DNA of 64,000 nt, taken from Corynebacterium sp. ACRPH (lineage in GTDB: Bacteria; Actinomycetota; Actinomycetes; Mycobacteriales; Mycobacteriaceae). The stretch covers positions 44,343-108,342 of the forward strand of contig NZ_JAKRND010000009.1 of NCBI RefSeq assembly GCF_022347285.1, written 5' to 3'. The notes below the pieces were generated by a model that saw only the letters and a program-made list of their open reading frames with translations, was not told the origin of the DNA and did not search any database. Positions 17,939 through 28,215 of the stretch are shown here, piece after piece. How positions within the stretch are numbered: the first letter of the stretch is position 1; each line of letters opens with the position of its first letter. Made by a program: the position numbers and the translations under genes.

Positions 17939-19375
17939 TTAGCAGTCGAAGTACATCTCGAATTCCTGCGGCGTCGGGCGCAGGCGAACAGGTGCGATCT
18001 CGTTGTCGTACTTGTAGGCGATGTAGGTGTCGATCAGGTCGTCGGTGAACACGCCGCCCTCGGTCAGGAACTCGTTGTCCTCCTCCAGAGCCTTCAGGGA
18101 AGCCTCCAGGCTGGTCGGAGCCTGCGGAATATCCTTAGCCTCCTCCGGCGGCAGCTCGTACAGGTCCTTATCGACCGGAGCGTGCGGCTCAATGCGGTTC
18201 TTCACGCCGTCCAGGCCAGCCAGCATCATCGCGGCGAAGCCGAAGTACGGGTTACCACTCGGGTCCGGAGCGCGGAACTCAATGCGCTTCGCCTTCGCGT
18301 TGGAGCCCGTGATCGGGATGCGGACCGCAGCGGAACGGTTACGCTGCGAGTACACCAGGTTAATCGGAGCTTCGAAGCCTGGAACCAGACGGTGGTAGGA
18401 GTTCAGCGTCGGGTTCGTGAAGGCCAGCACAGCGCCAGCGTGCTTCAGGATGCCGCCGATGTAGTAGCGGGCGATGTCGGACAGGCCGGCGTAACCGGAC
18501 TCGTCGTAGAACAGCGGCTCGCCGTCCTTCCACAGGGACTGGTGAGCGTGCATACCCGAACCATTGTCGCCAGCCAGCGGCTTCGGCATGAAGGTCGCGG
18601 ACTTGCCGGCCTGCCAAGCGGTGTTCTTGATGATGTACTTGAAGGACTGCAGGTCATCCGCAGCGTGCAGCAGGGTGTTGAACTCGTAGTTGATCTCCTG
18701 CTGGCCGCCGGTGCCGACCTCGTGGTGCGCACGCTCCAGGTTGAAGCCAGCGTTCGTCAGGTTGCGGCACATATCGTCGCGCAGATCCTGGTAGTGGTCG
18801 TACGGAGCGACAGGGAAGTAGCCGCCCTTCATGCGGGTCTTGTAGCCCAGGTTGGTGGAACCATCCGGGTTGACCTCTGCGCCACGGTTCCACCAGCCCT
18901 CGACGGAATCCAGCTCGTAGAACGCACGGTTGGTCTCTGCCTCGTAGCGGACGGAGTCGAAGAGGTAGAACTCTGCCTCCGCGCCGAAGAAGCAGGTATC
19001 TGCGATACCGGTGGAGGCCAGGTACTGTTCGGCCTTGCGGGCAACGTTACGCGGGTCGCGGGAGAACGGCTCGCGGGTAAACGGGTCGTGAACGAAGAAC
19101 TTCACGTTCAGGGTCTTGGCCTTGCGGAACGGATCGATCTTGGCGGTCGCCAGGTCCGGCAGCAGGTTCATGTCCGACTCTTCGATGGTGGTGAAGCCAC
19201 GCACGGACGAACCGTCGAAGGCCAGACCCTCCTCTACGACGTCCTCGTCGAATTCCGAAGCAGGGATGGTGAAGTGCTGCTCGATACCGGGAACATCGGT
19301 GAAGCGAACGTCCACGAACTCGACGTCGTTATCTTTGATGTACTTTACGACTTCTTCTGCAGTCTTGATTGACAC
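17939..19375 (-). CDS. glnA: Glutamine synthetase type I
   Basis: A 478-residue type I (beta) glutamine synthetase making glutamine from glutamate, ammonia and ATP. The GTG start is chosen because GGAAG lies upstream and the protein then begins [26 protein letters not shown], as in relatives; an upstream in-frame ATG lacks support. Catalytic motifs include the metal-ligand region [13 protein letters not shown], the ATP-site stretch [18 protein letters not shown], and NRSAAVRIP. The regulatory adenylylation tyrosine is at residue 406 in [10 protein letters not shown], so GlnE-type control is expected. Its position beside RDD and DUF4191 genes and lipA matches mycobacterial glnA1. Confidence 0.97.
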   Translation of the reverse strand: MSIKTAEEVVKYIKDNDVEFVDVRFTDVPGIEQHFTIPASEFDEDVVEEGLAFDGSSVRGFTTIEESDMNLLPDLATAKIDPFRKAKTLNVKFFVHDPFTREPFSRDPRNVARKAEQYLASTGIADTCFFGAEAEFYLFDSVRYEAETNRAFYELDSVEGWWNRGAEVNPDGSTNLGYKTRMKGGYFPVAPYDHYQDLRDDMCRNLTNAGFNLERAHHEVGTGGQQEINYEFNTLLHAADDLQSFKYIIKNTAWQAGKSATFMPKPLAGDNGSGMHAHQSLWKDGEPLFYDESGYAGLSDIARYYIGGILKHAGAVLAFTNPTLNSYHRLVPGFEAPINLVYSQRNRSAAVRIPITGSNAKAKRIEFRAPDPSGNPYFGFAAMMLAGLDGVKNRIEPHAPVDKDLYELPPEEAKDIPQAPTSLEASLKALEEDNEFLTEGGVFTDDLIDTYIAYKYDNEIAPVRLRPTPQEFEMYFDC

Positions 19376-19528
19376 TGTATTTCTTCCGTTCCTTGCAGTT
19401 GGAATCTCAAACTGTTGCGACAATATATAAAAGCAACACAATTGATCCTACGCATACTGGGCGCCGATTCAGGTAAAAATTTGCAAAATTGTGCCACAAA
19501 CTAACAGCCAGCTAGGCTCTAGACCATC

Positions 19529-20005
19529 ATGAGTGAATCGCGTAGCTGGCTTGAAGGCCCCCTTGTACCAGGCGAAAACGAAGACCTCGCCGAACTCAGC
19601 CCGTACCCCGGCGCCCGCTTGGGATTGCCCAAAGAAGGCCCGGGCTCACTGTCCCCCTTGTTCCCCCGGCTGGGTGCATTACTAATCGACTGGTTGGCCT
19701 GTTACGGCCTGGCCTGGTTCGTTACTTCCACTACGGACGTGCTGGGTGATTCCGCCACTGCCGCGATGATCTTCTTCATTATCTGGCGCATCCTGACCGT
19801 CTGGCTGTTCGCCCAGTCGCCGGGGCACGCCATCGTGGGCATCGGCGTGGCGCGCATCGACAAGCCCGACGAGCGCGTGGGTCTGTGGCGCTCGGTCGTC
19901 CGCACGCTGCTGACGGTCTTCCTCTTCCCCCCAATTATTCAAGACACTGACGGCCGCGGAATGCACGATCGCGCCACTGGCACGGCCGTTATCCGCAGCC
20001 GCTAA
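19529..20005 (+). CDS. RDD-family membrane protein
   Basis: A 158-residue RDD protein. The family arginine and aspartates appear as FPRLGALLIDWLACYG (about residues 45-60), and the closing motif as QDTDGRGMHDRATGTAVI near the end. Three hydrophobic helices lie between them. The family is of uncertain function; some members have been linked to Na+(Li+)/H+ exchange. It is divergent from glnA and convergent with the DUF4191 gene, the arrangement of mycobacterial Rv2219A. The short 3-base gap to the convergent gene leaves no room for a separate terminator. Confidence 0.85.
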   Translation: MSESRSWLEGPLVPGENEDLAELSPYPGARLGLPKEGPGSLSPLFPRLGALLIDWLACYGLAWFVTSTTDVLGDSATAAMIFFIIWRILTVWLFAQSPGHAIVGIGVARIDKPDERVGLWRSVVRTLLTVFLFPPIIQDTDGRGMHDRATGTAVIRSR

Positions 20006-20008
20006 GCG

Positions 20009-20788
20009 TTACTTCTTTCCGCGCTGTGCCGCGCGGCGGGCGCGGCGGTTCATGCCGGACATCTTCGCGCCCTTCGGCATCGGACCCTTCGGCATGTTGT
20101 TGTTCGGGTTGCTTAGCCGCGAGATCGACTCGACCTTGGAGTTAAGGGCGTCCACCTCATTCTTCTTGATGTTGCGCGGCAGGCGCATCAGGTGGTTCTG
20201 CAGCTTCTTTACCGGCACCTGGCCCTCGCCGTCGCCGACGATCACGTCGTAGATCGGGGTCTTGCCCACGATGCGAGCGAGCTTCTTGCGCTCCTGCGCC
20301 ATCATCGGCTTGAGGCGGTGCGGTGCGCCCTCGCCGACCAGCACAATGCCGGGGGTGCCTACCACGCGGTGCACTGCGTCCATGTGGGTGTTGGACGCCA
20401 CGCCGTTCTCCGTAATCCACTTCATGCCCACGCCGTCACGCAAGTTGGACAAAGCCCATGCGGCGGCTCCGGCCTCGCCCTCAATCTGGTCATACACGCC
20501 GGACTGCAAGCGGCGGGAGAACACCCACATCGCCGCCATCGCGCCGATGATGATGCCCACGATCAGGTTCAGCCACCACCAGCCGAAAACCAGGCTGAGC
20601 AGCAGCAACAGCACAACGGGAATCAGGAAAGCCAGGACCATGAAGGGGATAAGCTTCTTATCCCGGTCCTTCTGCAGCTTGAAGGCTTGCCACAGCTGGG
20701 AGCGCGTCTGCTTGCGCTGCTCCTTTTTCGCTGCCTTTGCGGCCTTCTTTTCTTCCTTGACCCTTACGTCCTTTTTATCCTTCGCCAT
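20009..20788 (-). CDS. DUF4191 membrane protein
   Basis: A 259-residue protein of DUF4191 (Rv2219-like). It starts with a very basic 30-residue region (KKAAKAAKKEQRKQTRSQLWQAF). Two adjacent membrane helices follow (about residues 45-65 and 68-90), then a cytoplasmic domain with the conserved WALSNLRDGVGMKWITENGVASNTHMDAVHRVVGTPGIVLVGEG segment. It ends in a basic tail (MNRRARRAAQRGKK). The function is unknown. Persistent association with lipA across actinobacteria suggests a link to lipoate or membrane metabolism, but this is inference. It is about 110 bases downstream of lipA on the same strand and probably cotranscribed. Confidence 0.85.
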   Translation of the reverse strand: MAKDKKDVRVKEEKKAAKAAKKEQRKQTRSQLWQAFKLQKDRDKKLIPFMVLAFLIPVVLLLLLSLVFGWWWLNLIVGIIIGAMAAMWVFSRRLQSGVYDQIEGEAGAAAWALSNLRDGVGMKWITENGVASNTHMDAVHRVVGTPGIVLVGEGAPHRLKPMMAQERKKLARIVGKTPIYDVIVGDGEGQVPVKKLQNHLMRLPRNIKKNEVDALNSKVESISRLSNPNNNMPKGPMPKGAKMSGMNRRARRAAQRGKK

Positions 20789-20896
20789 GGATTCAACAAT
20801 AAGGCATGAATAAAGGCGGGGCGAAAGTGCCCCGCCGTGATGCTGCTGGCCGCGCGCAGCCTCAGCGCCAGCGCATCGCGCAGTTAAGCGCCAGCA

Positions 20897-21946
20897 TTAG
20901 CGGCGCGACGCGGTGACCGGCGTGTCCTCCGAAGCACCATAACGCTCCAGCAGGGTAGAGGCCTCCTGCGACGTGGTGGAATCCAGAGTTTCCTCCAGGT
21001 GCTTCAGGTTCTCCGGGATAGCCTCGCCACGAGCCTGCTTCGCCTGCGCGTACAGGCGGCCGGCGCGGTAAGAGGAACGCACCAACGGGCCGGACATAAC
21101 AGCCTTGATGCCCAGCTCGTAGGCTGCGTCGGAGTGCTCCATGAACTCCTCCGGCTTCACCCAACGCTCAATCGGGTGGTGCATGGAGGACGGGCGCAGG
21201 TACTGGGTAATCGTCAGAATGTCGGTGCCGGCGTCTGCCAGGTCCTTAATGGCCGCGCGGACCTCTTCCTTCTTCTCACCCATGCCCAGGATCAGGTTGG
21301 ACTTCGTCACCAGGCCGTAATCGTGAGCTGCCTGAATGACCTCCAGGGAACGGTCGTACTTAAAGGCCGGGCGGATGCGCTTGAAGATGCGCGGAACCGT
21401 CTCCAGGTTGTGGGCAAACACCTCCGGCTGAGAATCAAAGACGACCTTCAGCAGCTCCGGGCGGTTGGAAAAATCGGGCGTCAGATTCTCCACACCAGTG
21501 TTCGGGTTCAGCTCGTGAATCTTCTTCACAACCTCGGCATACAGCCACGCGCCCTCATCATCCAGGTCGTCGCGCGTCACGCCGGTGATGGTGGCGTAGC
21601 GCAGACCCATCTCGCGGACATTCTCCGCCACGCGGCGCGGCTCGTCCATATCCAGCGGGGACGGGCGGCCGGACTTAATCTGGCAGAAGTCGCAACGGCG
21701 GGAACACGTATCGCCGCCGATGAGGAACGTCGCCTCGCGATCCTCCCAGCACTCGTTAATGTTCGGGCACCCAGCCTCCTGGCACACGGTGTGCAGGCCA
21801 GCGCCCTTCACGCGATTCTTAATATCCCGATACTCCGGGCCGACCTTCGCGGTCGTGCGAATCCACCGAGGCTTCGACTCGATGGGGGTTTCGGCATTCT
21901 TCGCCTCGATGCGGAGCATCCGGCGTCCATCTGCGGTCACACTCAT
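20897..21946 (-). CDS. lipA: Lipoyl synthase
   Basis: A 349-residue radical-SAM enzyme that inserts two sulfurs into octanoyl groups on carrier proteins to make lipoyl groups. Both clusters are visible: the auxiliary CxxxxCxxxxxC motif ([12 protein letters not shown], about residues 55-66) and the SAM-binding CxxxCxxC motif (CSRRCDFC, about residues 81-88). The conserved [13 protein letters not shown] and [14 protein letters not shown] segments follow. It acts after LipB, encoded just upstream on the same strand, on the E2 protein encoded beyond that. The operon groups lipoate attachment with its main target. Confidence 0.97.
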   Translation of the reverse strand: MSVTADGRRMLRIEAKNAETPIESKPRWIRTTAKVGPEYRDIKNRVKGAGLHTVCQEAGCPNINECWEDREATFLIGGDTCSRRCDFCQIKSGRPSPLDMDEPRRVAENVREMGLRYATITGVTRDDLDDEGAWLYAEVVKKIHELNPNTGVENLTPDFSNRPELLKVVFDSQPEVFAHNLETVPRIFKRIRPAFKYDRSLEVIQAAHDYGLVTKSNLILGMGEKKEEVRAAIKDLADAGTDILTITQYLRPSSMHHPIERWVKPEEFMEHSDAAYELGIKAVMSGPLVRSSYRAGRLYAQAKQARGEAIPENLKHLEETLDSTTSQEASTLLERYGASEDTPVTASRR

Positions 21947-22054
21947 GCCGACTAGCCTACGCTGGGTGCCGCATAGGAATCCACCTCGGTATTTTCGCTG
22001 GTGCCAGGCTGCTGGGTTGCTGGCGCAGGAGCGGAACTTTGCCTAGGGATGCAC

Positions 22055-22753
22055 CTAGGAATGCACCGGCAAGTCACCGTTCAAAGCGTCAACGAGGTTG
22101 CGGGCGAGGGACGAGTAGGCGTCAGAAACACTAACATCGCGCCCCAGCTCCTCGGTGAGCGTCGTGACACCCGCATCCGCCAGCCCACAAGGCACAATGT
22201 GGTCGTAATACTCCATGGTGTTGTCGCAGTTCAGGGACACTCCGTGCATGGTCACGCCGCGCGTCACGCGGATGCCGATCGCGGCTATCTTACGTGCGGG
22301 CTTAAGCTCGTTATTAATGACGCCCGCAGGCAGCCACACGCCCGAACGCCCCTCTACGCGGCCGGTGCCGTGAAGGCCAAGATCTTCACAAGTCTGGATC
22401 AGTGCCTGCTCCAGGCGGCGGACATAATCGACCACGTCCACTGGGTCGGCCAGCTTGATGATGGGGTATGCGACCAGCTGGCCAGGCCCATGCCAGGTGA
22501 TGCGGCCTCCACGGTCGACGTCGACGACTGGCAGGCCGTTGGTGGGGCGGTCGGAATCCTGGGTGCGCTTGCCGGCAGTGTACGTCGGCGGATGCTGGAG
22601 TAGGAGGATGGTGTCCGGGATTTTCTCTTCGGCGCGCTGGGCGGCGAGGTCTGCCTGGAGGTGCCAGGTGTCCTCGTAGTCCACGGTGCCGAGGTCGCGG
22701 ATGTCGATGTCCTGGATTTTTGACTTGCGGATGCTGCCTTGCTGGAATCCCAT
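22055..22753 (-). CDS. lipB: Octanoyltransferase LipB
   Basis: A 232-residue LipB enzyme transferring octanoyl from acyl carrier protein to lipoyl domains. Family motifs are [16 protein letters not shown], the [18 protein letters not shown] segment (about residues 80-97), the catalytic lysine in [14 protein letters not shown], and the catalytic cysteine in HIVPCGLAD. The ATG start matches the family N-terminus ([18 protein letters not shown]). It precedes lipA by about 110 bases. The 700-base region upstream, between lipB and aceF, is unusually long and carries repeats, so lipB probably has its own promoter there. Confidence 0.96.
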   Translation of the reverse strand: MGFQQGSIRKSKIQDIDIRDLGTVDYEDTWHLQADLAAQRAEEKIPDTILLLQHPPTYTAGKRTQDSDRPTNGLPVVDVDRGGRITWHGPGQLVAYPIIKLADPVDVVDYVRRLEQALIQTCEDLGLHGTGRVEGRSGVWLPAGVINNELKPARKIAAIGIRVTRGVTMHGVSLNCDNTMEYYDHIVPCGLADAGVTTLTEELGRDVSVSDAYSSLARNLVDALNGDLPVHS

Positions 22754-22783
22754 GGTTGCGATGATACTCCAGTGGTTTGTTGG

Positions 22784-22946
22784 TGTTGCTGGGTGCTGTC
22801 CCGTGGGCGCCAGGTGCTGCTGGGCGCTGCCGCTGGCGCCAGGTTCCGCTGGGTGCGGTCCCGCTAGCGTCAGGTGCTGCTGGATGCTGTCCCGCTGGCG
22901 CCAGGTTCTGCCAGGTGCTGCCGGATGCCGTCCCGCTGGCGCCAGG
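22784..22946. repeat. 31-bp tandem palindromic minisatellite (about five copies)
   Basis: Five head-to-tail units begin at 22784, 22815, 22844, 22875 and 22906. Three are 31 bp, one is 29 bp and the last carries a 10-bp expansion. Each ends in a CTGGCGCCAGG-like palindrome preceded by GCTGGRTGCTGTCC. No non-repeated spacers separate the units, so this is not a CRISPR. It lies directly upstream of lipB. Confidence 0.8.
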
Positions 22947-23056
22947 CGCTGCCGCCAGTGAGGCTGAAGTTTTTGATGGTGCTGGATGTGTCAGGTGGTG
23001 ACGTTGATACTGGCACCTCCGGTGTTTGGCGCCTCCTGAAAGCTGCTAAATGTCGC

Positions 23057-23184
23057 TAAATGTCGGAAAAGTTGCAATTCTTCAAATCGGTATTGGTTTC
23101 CACTTTCCTAAAAGCTCCTTGACCTGCGCATTTGTATATTTGAAAACCGCTAGCATTAACAAATTGCAACTTTTCCGACATTTA
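23057..23184. repeat. 23-bp perfect inverted repeat flanking an A+T-rich core
   Basis: Bases 23057-23079 (beginning TAAATGTCGGAAAAG) are the exact reverse complement of 23162-23184, with an 82-base A+T-rich spacer. An extra direct copy of TAAATGTCG abuts the left arm (23047-23055). The layout resembles a MITE-like or mobile-element remnant, or a long RNA hairpin. No transposase is present. Confidence 0.75.
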
Positions 23185-23318
23185 AGGGTCCTGGAGGCCT
23201 CTCGAGTGGGGTTTTGGTGTGGGAGGGAGAGTCCAGAGGCGGATATGGAGCTAGGTCTGCTGAATGAGACGCCCCCGAGTCACTGCTCGGGGCAAGTCGG
23301 CACCCAACAACACAAAAT

Positions 23319-23345
23319 GCCGACCCCGCGGGAAGCGGGGCCGGC
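23319..23345 (-). terminator. Intrinsic terminator of aceF
   Basis: GCCGACCCCGC pairs with GCGGGGCCGGC around a GGAA loop, with one bulged base. On the minus strand the stem runs into ATTTTGTG. It lies about 115 bases downstream of the aceF stop. Confidence 0.75.
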
Positions 23346-23460
23346 GTTTCGCCTGGTCAGTTGGCGCCTGGTACTAGCTGGCTGCAGCCAGACAGCGCAG
23401 CCTATTCCAGCGCCAGTCAGCCAGCGTGCCGTAGCAGCCTAGCTGCAGCTAGTGCCTAAC

Positions 23461-25695
23461 TTAGAGCTCCAGGTCCTCGGTGAAGTCCGAGTTCTCCAGA
23501 CGGTCACGCAGGGTGGACATGAAGCGGCCTGCGTCGGCGCCGTCGATGACCTGGTGATCGTAGGTCATCGGCAGGAAGACCATCTGGCGGATGGCGATAG
23601 CCTCGCCTTCATCCTCGCTCAGCACCACTGGGCGCTTCACGATGGCGCCGGTGCCGATCATGGCAGCCTGCGGCGGAACCAGAATCGGGGTGTCGGTCAG
23701 GGCGCCCTCGGAACCGATGTTGGTGATGGTGAAGGTGCCGCCGGACAGGTCGTTCGGCTTCAGCTTCTTGTTGCGCGCGCGGTCAGCGATGTCGACGATG
23801 GCCTGAGCCAGCTCCGGCAGGGACATGTCCTGCGCGTCGTGGATGACCGGGCTCAGCAGGCCGGCTTCCGTGTCGACAGCGATGCCCAGGTTGACCTGCT
23901 CGTGGTAGGTCATCTCCTTGGTCTTCGCGTTGTAGGAAGCGTTGACGTTCGGGTGGGAGATCAGAGCCTCGACCGCTGCCTTTGCGAAGAACGGCAGGTA
24001 GGTCAGGTTCACACCGTGCTTGTCGGCGAAGGCCTTCTTGTTGGCCTTGCGCAGTTCGGCAATGCGAGTCATGTCGACCTCGTGGACCTGCGTCAGCTGA
24101 GCTGCAGCGTGCAGGGAATCCAGGGTGGTCTTCGCGGTGATCTCGCGGATGCGGTTCACCTTCTTGACGGTGCCGCGCAGCTCCTGCTTGGCCGGGTCCA
24201 CCTTGTAGGAGGAAGCGCGCGGGCCAGCCGGGGAAGCGGACTTCGCGGAGGAGCCGGAAGCGGAGGTGTCTTCTGCTGCGGCCAGGATGTCCTGCTTACG
24301 GATACGGCCGCCGACGCCGGTTCCCTCGACGCTCGACAGATCGACGCCATGCTTCTCAGCCAGCTTGCGTACCAGCGGAGTGACGTAGGGGAGGTTGCCC
24401 TCGGCAGGCTTCGACTGCTTTGCAGCCGGCTTGGAGGACTTGGAGTCAGACTTGGACTCGGACTCTGCCTCAGTCTTGACCTCGGCCTTCTCCTCGGCCT
24501 GCTTGGACTCAGCCTTCTTCTCCTCTGCCTTCGGCTCGGCCTTGTCCTCGGACTTCTCAGCCTTGTCCTCGGAGGCGGACTCGTCGGACTTGGAGGAACC
24601 GGAGTCGGAGGAATCAGAGGAGCCGGACTTGGCGGCGTTCTCGTCGCCGATGCGGGCGATGACCTCGCCGACGTCGACCGTGTCGTCCTCGTTGGCCAGG
24701 ATCTCCACCAGGGTGCCGGCGACTGGGGAAGGAATCTCTGTATCGACCTTGTCGGTGGAGACCTCCAGCAGAGGCTCGTCGACCTCAACCTTGTCGCCGA
24801 CGCTCTTCAGCCACTGGGTGATGGTGCCCTCGGTGACGGATTCGCCCAGCTCCGGCATGGTGACGTCCTCGGCCTCGCCGGAACCAGAGCCGGAACCGGA
24901 CTCAGAGCCAGAGTTGTCAGAGGACTTGGACTCAGAGTCGTCGGAGGAGTCAGACTCGCTGGAGTCGGACTCGGACTCGCTGGAATCGGAGGAATCAGCG
25001 GACTCATCGGACTCGGAAGAATCGGAGCCGGAGTCAGAGGAACCGGAAGCAGCGGCGTTCTCGTCGCCGATGCGGGCGATGACCTCGCCGACGTCAACCG
25101 TGTCGTCCTCGTTGGCCAGGATTTCTACCAGGGTGCCGGCGACCGGGGAAGGGATCTCGGTGTCGACCTTGTCGGTGGAGACCTCCAGCAGTGGCTCGTC
25201 GACCTCAACCTTGTCGCCGACTCTCTTCAGCCACTGAGTGATGGTGCCCTCGGTGACGGATTCGCCCAGCTCCGGCATGGTGACGTCCTCGGCCTCGCCG
25301 GAACCAGAATCAGAACCAGACTCAGAGCCAGAGTTGTCAGAGGACTCGGACTCAGAGTCGTCGGAGTCGGACTCGGACTTCTCAGCGGACTCCTCGGCAG
25401 CGTCGCTGGAATCGTCGTCGCTGGAGCTGTCGGCGCCAGAACCAGAAGGCTCTTCGCCCTCCTCACCGATCTCGGCGATGACGGCGCCGACGTCCACAGT
25501 GTCGTCTTCCTCTGCGATGATCTTCAGCAGCACACCACTTGCGGGGGACGGGATCTCCGTATCAACCTTGTCGGTCGATACCTCCAGCAACGGTTCGTCG
25601 ACGGAGACCTTGTCTCCGACCTTCTTCAGCCACTGAGTAACGGTGCCCTCGGTTACGGACTCGCCCAGTTCGGGCATTTCGACGGAGTACGCCAT
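23461..25695 (-). CDS. aceF: Dihydrolipoamide acyltransferase E2 with three lipoyl domains
   Basis: A 744-residue E2 core enzyme (AceF, often labelled SucB). In corynebacteria it serves pyruvate dehydrogenase and scaffolds the hybrid PDH/ODH complex. Three lipoyl domains occur in the N-terminal half, each with the lysine in [10 protein letters not shown] (near residues 42, 182 and 322). A peripheral subunit-binding domain follows ([18 protein letters not shown], about 430-465), then the catalytic domain ending in [12 protein letters not shown] with the active His and Asp. The linkers are Ser/Asp/Glu-rich instead of the usual Ala/Pro-rich. Lipoyl domains 2 and 3 are nearly identical at DNA level over about 313 bp. 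Next along the strand are lipB and lipA, which modify it. Confidence 0.95.
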   Translation of the reverse strand: MAYSVEMPELGESVTEGTVTQWLKKVGDKVSVDEPLLEVSTDKVDTEIPSPASGVLLKIIAEEDDTVDVGAVIAEIGEEGEEPSGSGADSSSDDDSSDAAEESAEKSESDSDDSESESSDNSGSESGSDSGSGEAEDVTMPELGESVTEGTITQWLKRVGDKVEVDEPLLEVSTDKVDTEIPSPVAGTLVEILANEDDTVDVGEVIARIGDENAAASGSSDSGSDSSESDESADSSDSSESESDSSESDSSDDSESKSSDNSGSESGSGSGSGEAEDVTMPELGESVTEGTITQWLKSVGDKVEVDEPLLEVSTDKVDTEIPSPVAGTLVEILANEDDTVDVGEVIARIGDENAAKSGSSDSSDSGSSKSDESASEDKAEKSEDKAEPKAEEKKAESKQAEEKAEVKTEAESESKSDSKSSKPAAKQSKPAEGNLPYVTPLVRKLAEKHGVDLSSVEGTGVGGRIRKQDILAAAEDTSASGSSAKSASPAGPRASSYKVDPAKQELRGTVKKVNRIREITAKTTLDSLHAAAQLTQVHEVDMTRIAELRKANKKAFADKHGVNLTYLPFFAKAAVEALISHPNVNASYNAKTKEMTYHEQVNLGIAVDTEAGLLSPVIHDAQDMSLPELAQAIVDIADRARNKKLKPNDLSGGTFTITNIGSEGALTDTPILVPPQAAMIGTGAIVKRPVVLSEDEGEAIAIRQMVFLPMTYDHQVIDGADAGRFMSTLRDRLENSDFTEDLEL
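24632..25364. repeat. Two near-identical 313-bp copies inside aceF, 420 bp apart
   Basis: Bases 24632-24944 and 25052-25364 align with only scattered differences. They encode a lipoyl domain plus part of its linker. The 420-bp period is a multiple of three, so units can be gained or lost in frame. Confidence 0.8.
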
Positions 25696-25880
25696 GGTGT
25701 TTGAAGCTCCTCAAGCTAAACGGAAATCAGCTGTGGTTATTTGGTTGAAATACTACATAAGTCTACGCGCCTTGCCTCCGCTCCGCCGAGCGCCCCTCGC
25801 CCTTATCTTTTGTGACGCCCCCTCACCGTCCCCGCGCACCTTTGGGGAACCGCCGGGTATGTGAACTAGAATCGGCTAAC

Positions 25881-26276
25881 GTGTTTAATCTTTTCGGCCG
25901 GAACAAAAATACCTCCACCCGACCGCCGCGTGCGCCGGGGGAGACTATCCGCCCCAAGGACCTGACCTACCTGCAGCAGTGGGCCGGAACCCGCAAGGGT
26001 GTGGAGGGTTTTGTGGAGCCGGAAACCATCGTCAACGAGATGTCCGTGGTGCTGGTCGACAGCGAGGGGGAGTGGACGCGCCGCCGCATCGGCGGGCCGA
26101 AGGGCATCGACAAGGTGGCCCAGTCCGTCGGCATTCCGCTGTATTTCGCGGAGGAGACCGGCTACCCGCAGCGCATGCGGGATCGCATCGAGCGGGATCG
26201 GCTGATCAAGAAGCGCCTGGAGCAGCGCGAGCGGCGCGCGCAGTTTGAGCAGCGCCGCGCCGAGCAGGGGGAGTAG
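25881..26276 (+). CDS. Conserved small protein between aceF and pepB
   Basis: A 131-residue basic protein beginning VFNLFGRNKN from a GTG. I recall a gene of similar size at this place in C. glutamicum (between pepB and aceF), with no assigned function. The central region (TYLQQWAGTRKGVEGFVEPETIVNEMSVVLVDSEGEWTRRRIGGPKGIDKVAQSVGIPLYF) looks like a small folded domain. The C-terminus is a highly charged helix (RMRDRIERDRLIKKRLEQRERRAQFEQRRAEQ), probably a coiled coil. There are no membrane segments. It is divergent from aceF and converges on pepB. Confidence 0.75.
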   Translation: MFNLFGRNKNTSTRPPRAPGETIRPKDLTYLQQWAGTRKGVEGFVEPETIVNEMSVVLVDSEGEWTRRRIGGPKGIDKVAQSVGIPLYFAEETGYPQRMRDRIERDRLIKKRLEQRERRAQFEQRRAEQGE

Positions 26277-26335
26277 CGCAGCCCCGACGCGCCCGCGCAG
26301 GTGCGCGAGCCGCGGGCAAGCGCAGCCCGGCCTGC

Positions 26336-28039
26336 CTAGCCCTTCAGCGCAACATCCTCCAGCGCGGCGATGATGGTGCGCACCGGCGAGCCGGTTGCCC
26401 GCTTCGGGGTGTAGCCGTATGCCGCGCCGTCGTTGTAGGCCGGGCCCGCGACGTCAATGTGCACCCACTGCACGCCCTCGGCCACGAAGCTCTTCAGGTA
26501 GTGGCCCGCCACGGACATGCCACCCCAGCGGTTGCCGGAGATGTTCTTGATGTCCGCCACGTCCGACTTCAGCGCTTCGCCCAGCTCCGCGGGCAGCGGC
26601 ATCGGCCAGCCGGCATCGCCCACGCGCTGGGAGATCATCGCCACGCGGTCGCGGAAATCCATGGAGCCCATGATGCCCGGCGTGCGGTCGCCCAGAGCCA
26701 CCATCTGCGCACCGGTCAGGGTGGCGGTTTCGATCAGGTAGTCCGGGTTGTCCTCGCAGGCGCGGACGATGGCATCGGCCAGCACCAGGCGGCCCTCCGC
26801 GTCGGTGTTTAGCACCTCGGTGGTGGTGCCGCCGTAGTGGCGTAGCACGTCGCCGGGGCGGGTGGCCTCTCCGCCGGGCATGTTCTCCGCCAGCGGGACG
26901 GTGGCCGTCACGCGCACCGGAATGTTCAGCTCAGCTGCGGCGATCACCGCCGCGACGACGGCCGCGGAGCCACCCATGTCGGAGATCATGTTCCACATCT
27001 TCGCCGGCGGCTTCAGGGAAATGCCGCCGGTGTCGAAGGTGATGCCCTTGCCGACCAGCGCCACGTGCGGGGAATCCTCGGCGATCTTGTCCGGGTTGTA
27101 GTCCAGGCGCACCAGACGCGGCCCGCGCGCCGAGCCTTGCCCCACGCCCAGGATGCCGCCGAAGCCCTGCTCTTCCAGGGCGGCCTCGTCCAGCACCTCC
27201 ACGGTCACGTCCGTGTGCTTCGCCGCCTCCGCGATGATGCCCGCGTAGCTTTCCGGGTACAGCACGTTCGACGGGGTGTTCACCAGGTCGCGCGCCAGTG
27301 CGACCGCCCGCACGGTGGCCTGCGCGTGCTCCAGGGTGTCTGTTGGATCCTCGCCGGTCAGCACCTCAATCGACTCGATCGTCGGCGTGTGCTCGGCCGT
27401 CTTCAGCCCGCGGTACTCGTAGGCGCCTAGCGCGTGGCCGACCAGCGCGGCCTCCGCGCCCAGCAGACCCAGGGCGCTCACCACTCGGGCGCCGTGCGGC
27501 TCGCCCTCGTTTGGGCCCTCTTGTTGTTCGGGCTTCTTGATGCTTCGGGACGCCACGCCTGCGGCCACGCGGACGTCCTCCGCCGACACCTCATCGGCCG
27601 GCCCCATACCGATTGCCAGGATCTTCTCCGGGCCGGTGGATCCAGCGCCGGCCTCGACAAGCCCCTCGGCAGTCTCCGGCTCCACGGTGGATTCCTGCAC
27701 CTGGGCGGACAGGTTGCCGGTGGAGACGACCTCGCTGCGGCGCTCGGCCGAGAGGTTGGGGACCACCGTCACCTCACCAGCGGTGCCCTTCGCGCCAACG
27801 GAAATAAGTAGCTTCCACATTTCCAATTGCTGTTCGGCCGTGAGGGCGTCAATAGGAGCGCCAGTGAGCTCCAGTCCAGCCTCACCTTCGAAGACTGGGA
27901 TGACCAGCGTGTCGATGACCGACGGGGTAACAGTGCCGCTGTCCTCGAGCGTGGAATCGGTGTGTACCAGCGACATCTGCGGAACGAAACCGCGGGACGG
28001 CAGGCCGGCGATGGGGGAGGAAGAATTGGTGGCGGTCAT
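26336..28039 (-). CDS. pepA: Leucyl aminopeptidase (M17)
   Basis: A 567-residue cytosol aminopeptidase of peptidase family M17 (often called pepB in corynebacteria), releasing N-terminal amino acids from peptides. The C-terminal catalytic domain has the metal-binding segments [16 protein letters not shown] and the signature [14 protein letters not shown], with the conserved Lys, Asp and Glu in place. The N-terminal domain (about residues 1-220) is less conserved and includes an Ala/Gly/Glu-rich stretch ([20 protein letters not shown]). It requires two divalent metals and normally forms hexamers. It is transcribed away from ilvE, sharing a 176-base promoter region. Confidence 0.95.
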   Translation of the reverse strand: MTATNSSSPIAGLPSRGFVPQMSLVHTDSTLEDSGTVTPSVIDTLVIPVFEGEAGLELTGAPIDALTAEQQLEMWKLLISVGAKGTAGEVTVVPNLSAERRSEVVSTGNLSAQVQESTVEPETAEGLVEAGAGSTGPEKILAIGMGPADEVSAEDVRVAAGVASRSIKKPEQQEGPNEGEPHGARVVSALGLLGAEAALVGHALGAYEYRGLKTAEHTPTIESIEVLTGEDPTDTLEHAQATVRAVALARDLVNTPSNVLYPESYAGIIAEAAKHTDVTVEVLDEAALEEQGFGGILGVGQGSARGPRLVRLDYNPDKIAEDSPHVALVGKGITFDTGGISLKPPAKMWNMISDMGGSAAVVAAVIAAAELNIPVRVTATVPLAENMPGGEATRPGDVLRHYGGTTTEVLNTDAEGRLVLADAIVRACEDNPDYLIETATLTGAQMVALGDRTPGIMGSMDFRDRVAMISQRVGDAGWPMPLPAELGEALKSDVADIKNISGNRWGGMSVAGHYLKSFVAEGVQWVHIDVAGPAYNDGAAYGYTPKRATGSPVRTIIAALEDVALKG

Positions 28040-28202
28040 AGGGGGTTCGACTGCTCCTTGATGTCCTTATGAATCTTGCAAGTCTTTCTAAAGTGTTAAT
28101 TCGCTGGTTTCACTCTACCCAGAATCGTCTGCCGGCAGATCGACGGGAGTAACCACCCCCAAGAAATTGTTAGCCTCCTCACACTTTTTTGTAGCGGCAG
28201 AG

Positions 28203-28208
28203 TAGTCT
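28203..28208 (+). promoter_or_regulatory. -10 box of leaderless ilvE transcript
   Basis: TAGTCT fits TANNNT and ends seven bases before the ilvE ATG. No Shine-Dalgarno sequence is present. A T-run lies in the expected -35 region. Confidence 0.4.
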
Positions 28209-28215
28209 GGGACTC

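Larger units (their letters stand above)
22754..23460. other. 707-bp intergenic region with two repeat structures, no gene
   Basis: No convincing coding sequence is present; open frames here follow the repeats. From left to right it holds a five-copy 31-bp palindromic minisatellite, an A+T-rich stretch bounded by a 23-bp perfect inverted repeat, a plain segment, and the aceF terminator. Gaps in this operon are far shorter in related genomes as I recall them, so this looks like inserted or expanded DNA. Confidence 0.6.

Noticed and set aside
22784..22946. CRISPR array
   Set aside because: Units are contiguous and degenerate with no unique spacers, and no cas genes are present.
23452..25704. 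A 750-codon open frame opposite aceF
   Set aside because: It is the antisense shadow of the Ser/Asp-rich E2 gene; its Leu/Gly/Val-rich translation follows the repeated codons, and aceF has clear domains.
25812..25826. GlxR site in TGTGACGCCCCCTCAC
   Set aside because: The spacer is seven bases instead of six and the right half is incomplete; it belongs to the recurring TGACGCCC motif.
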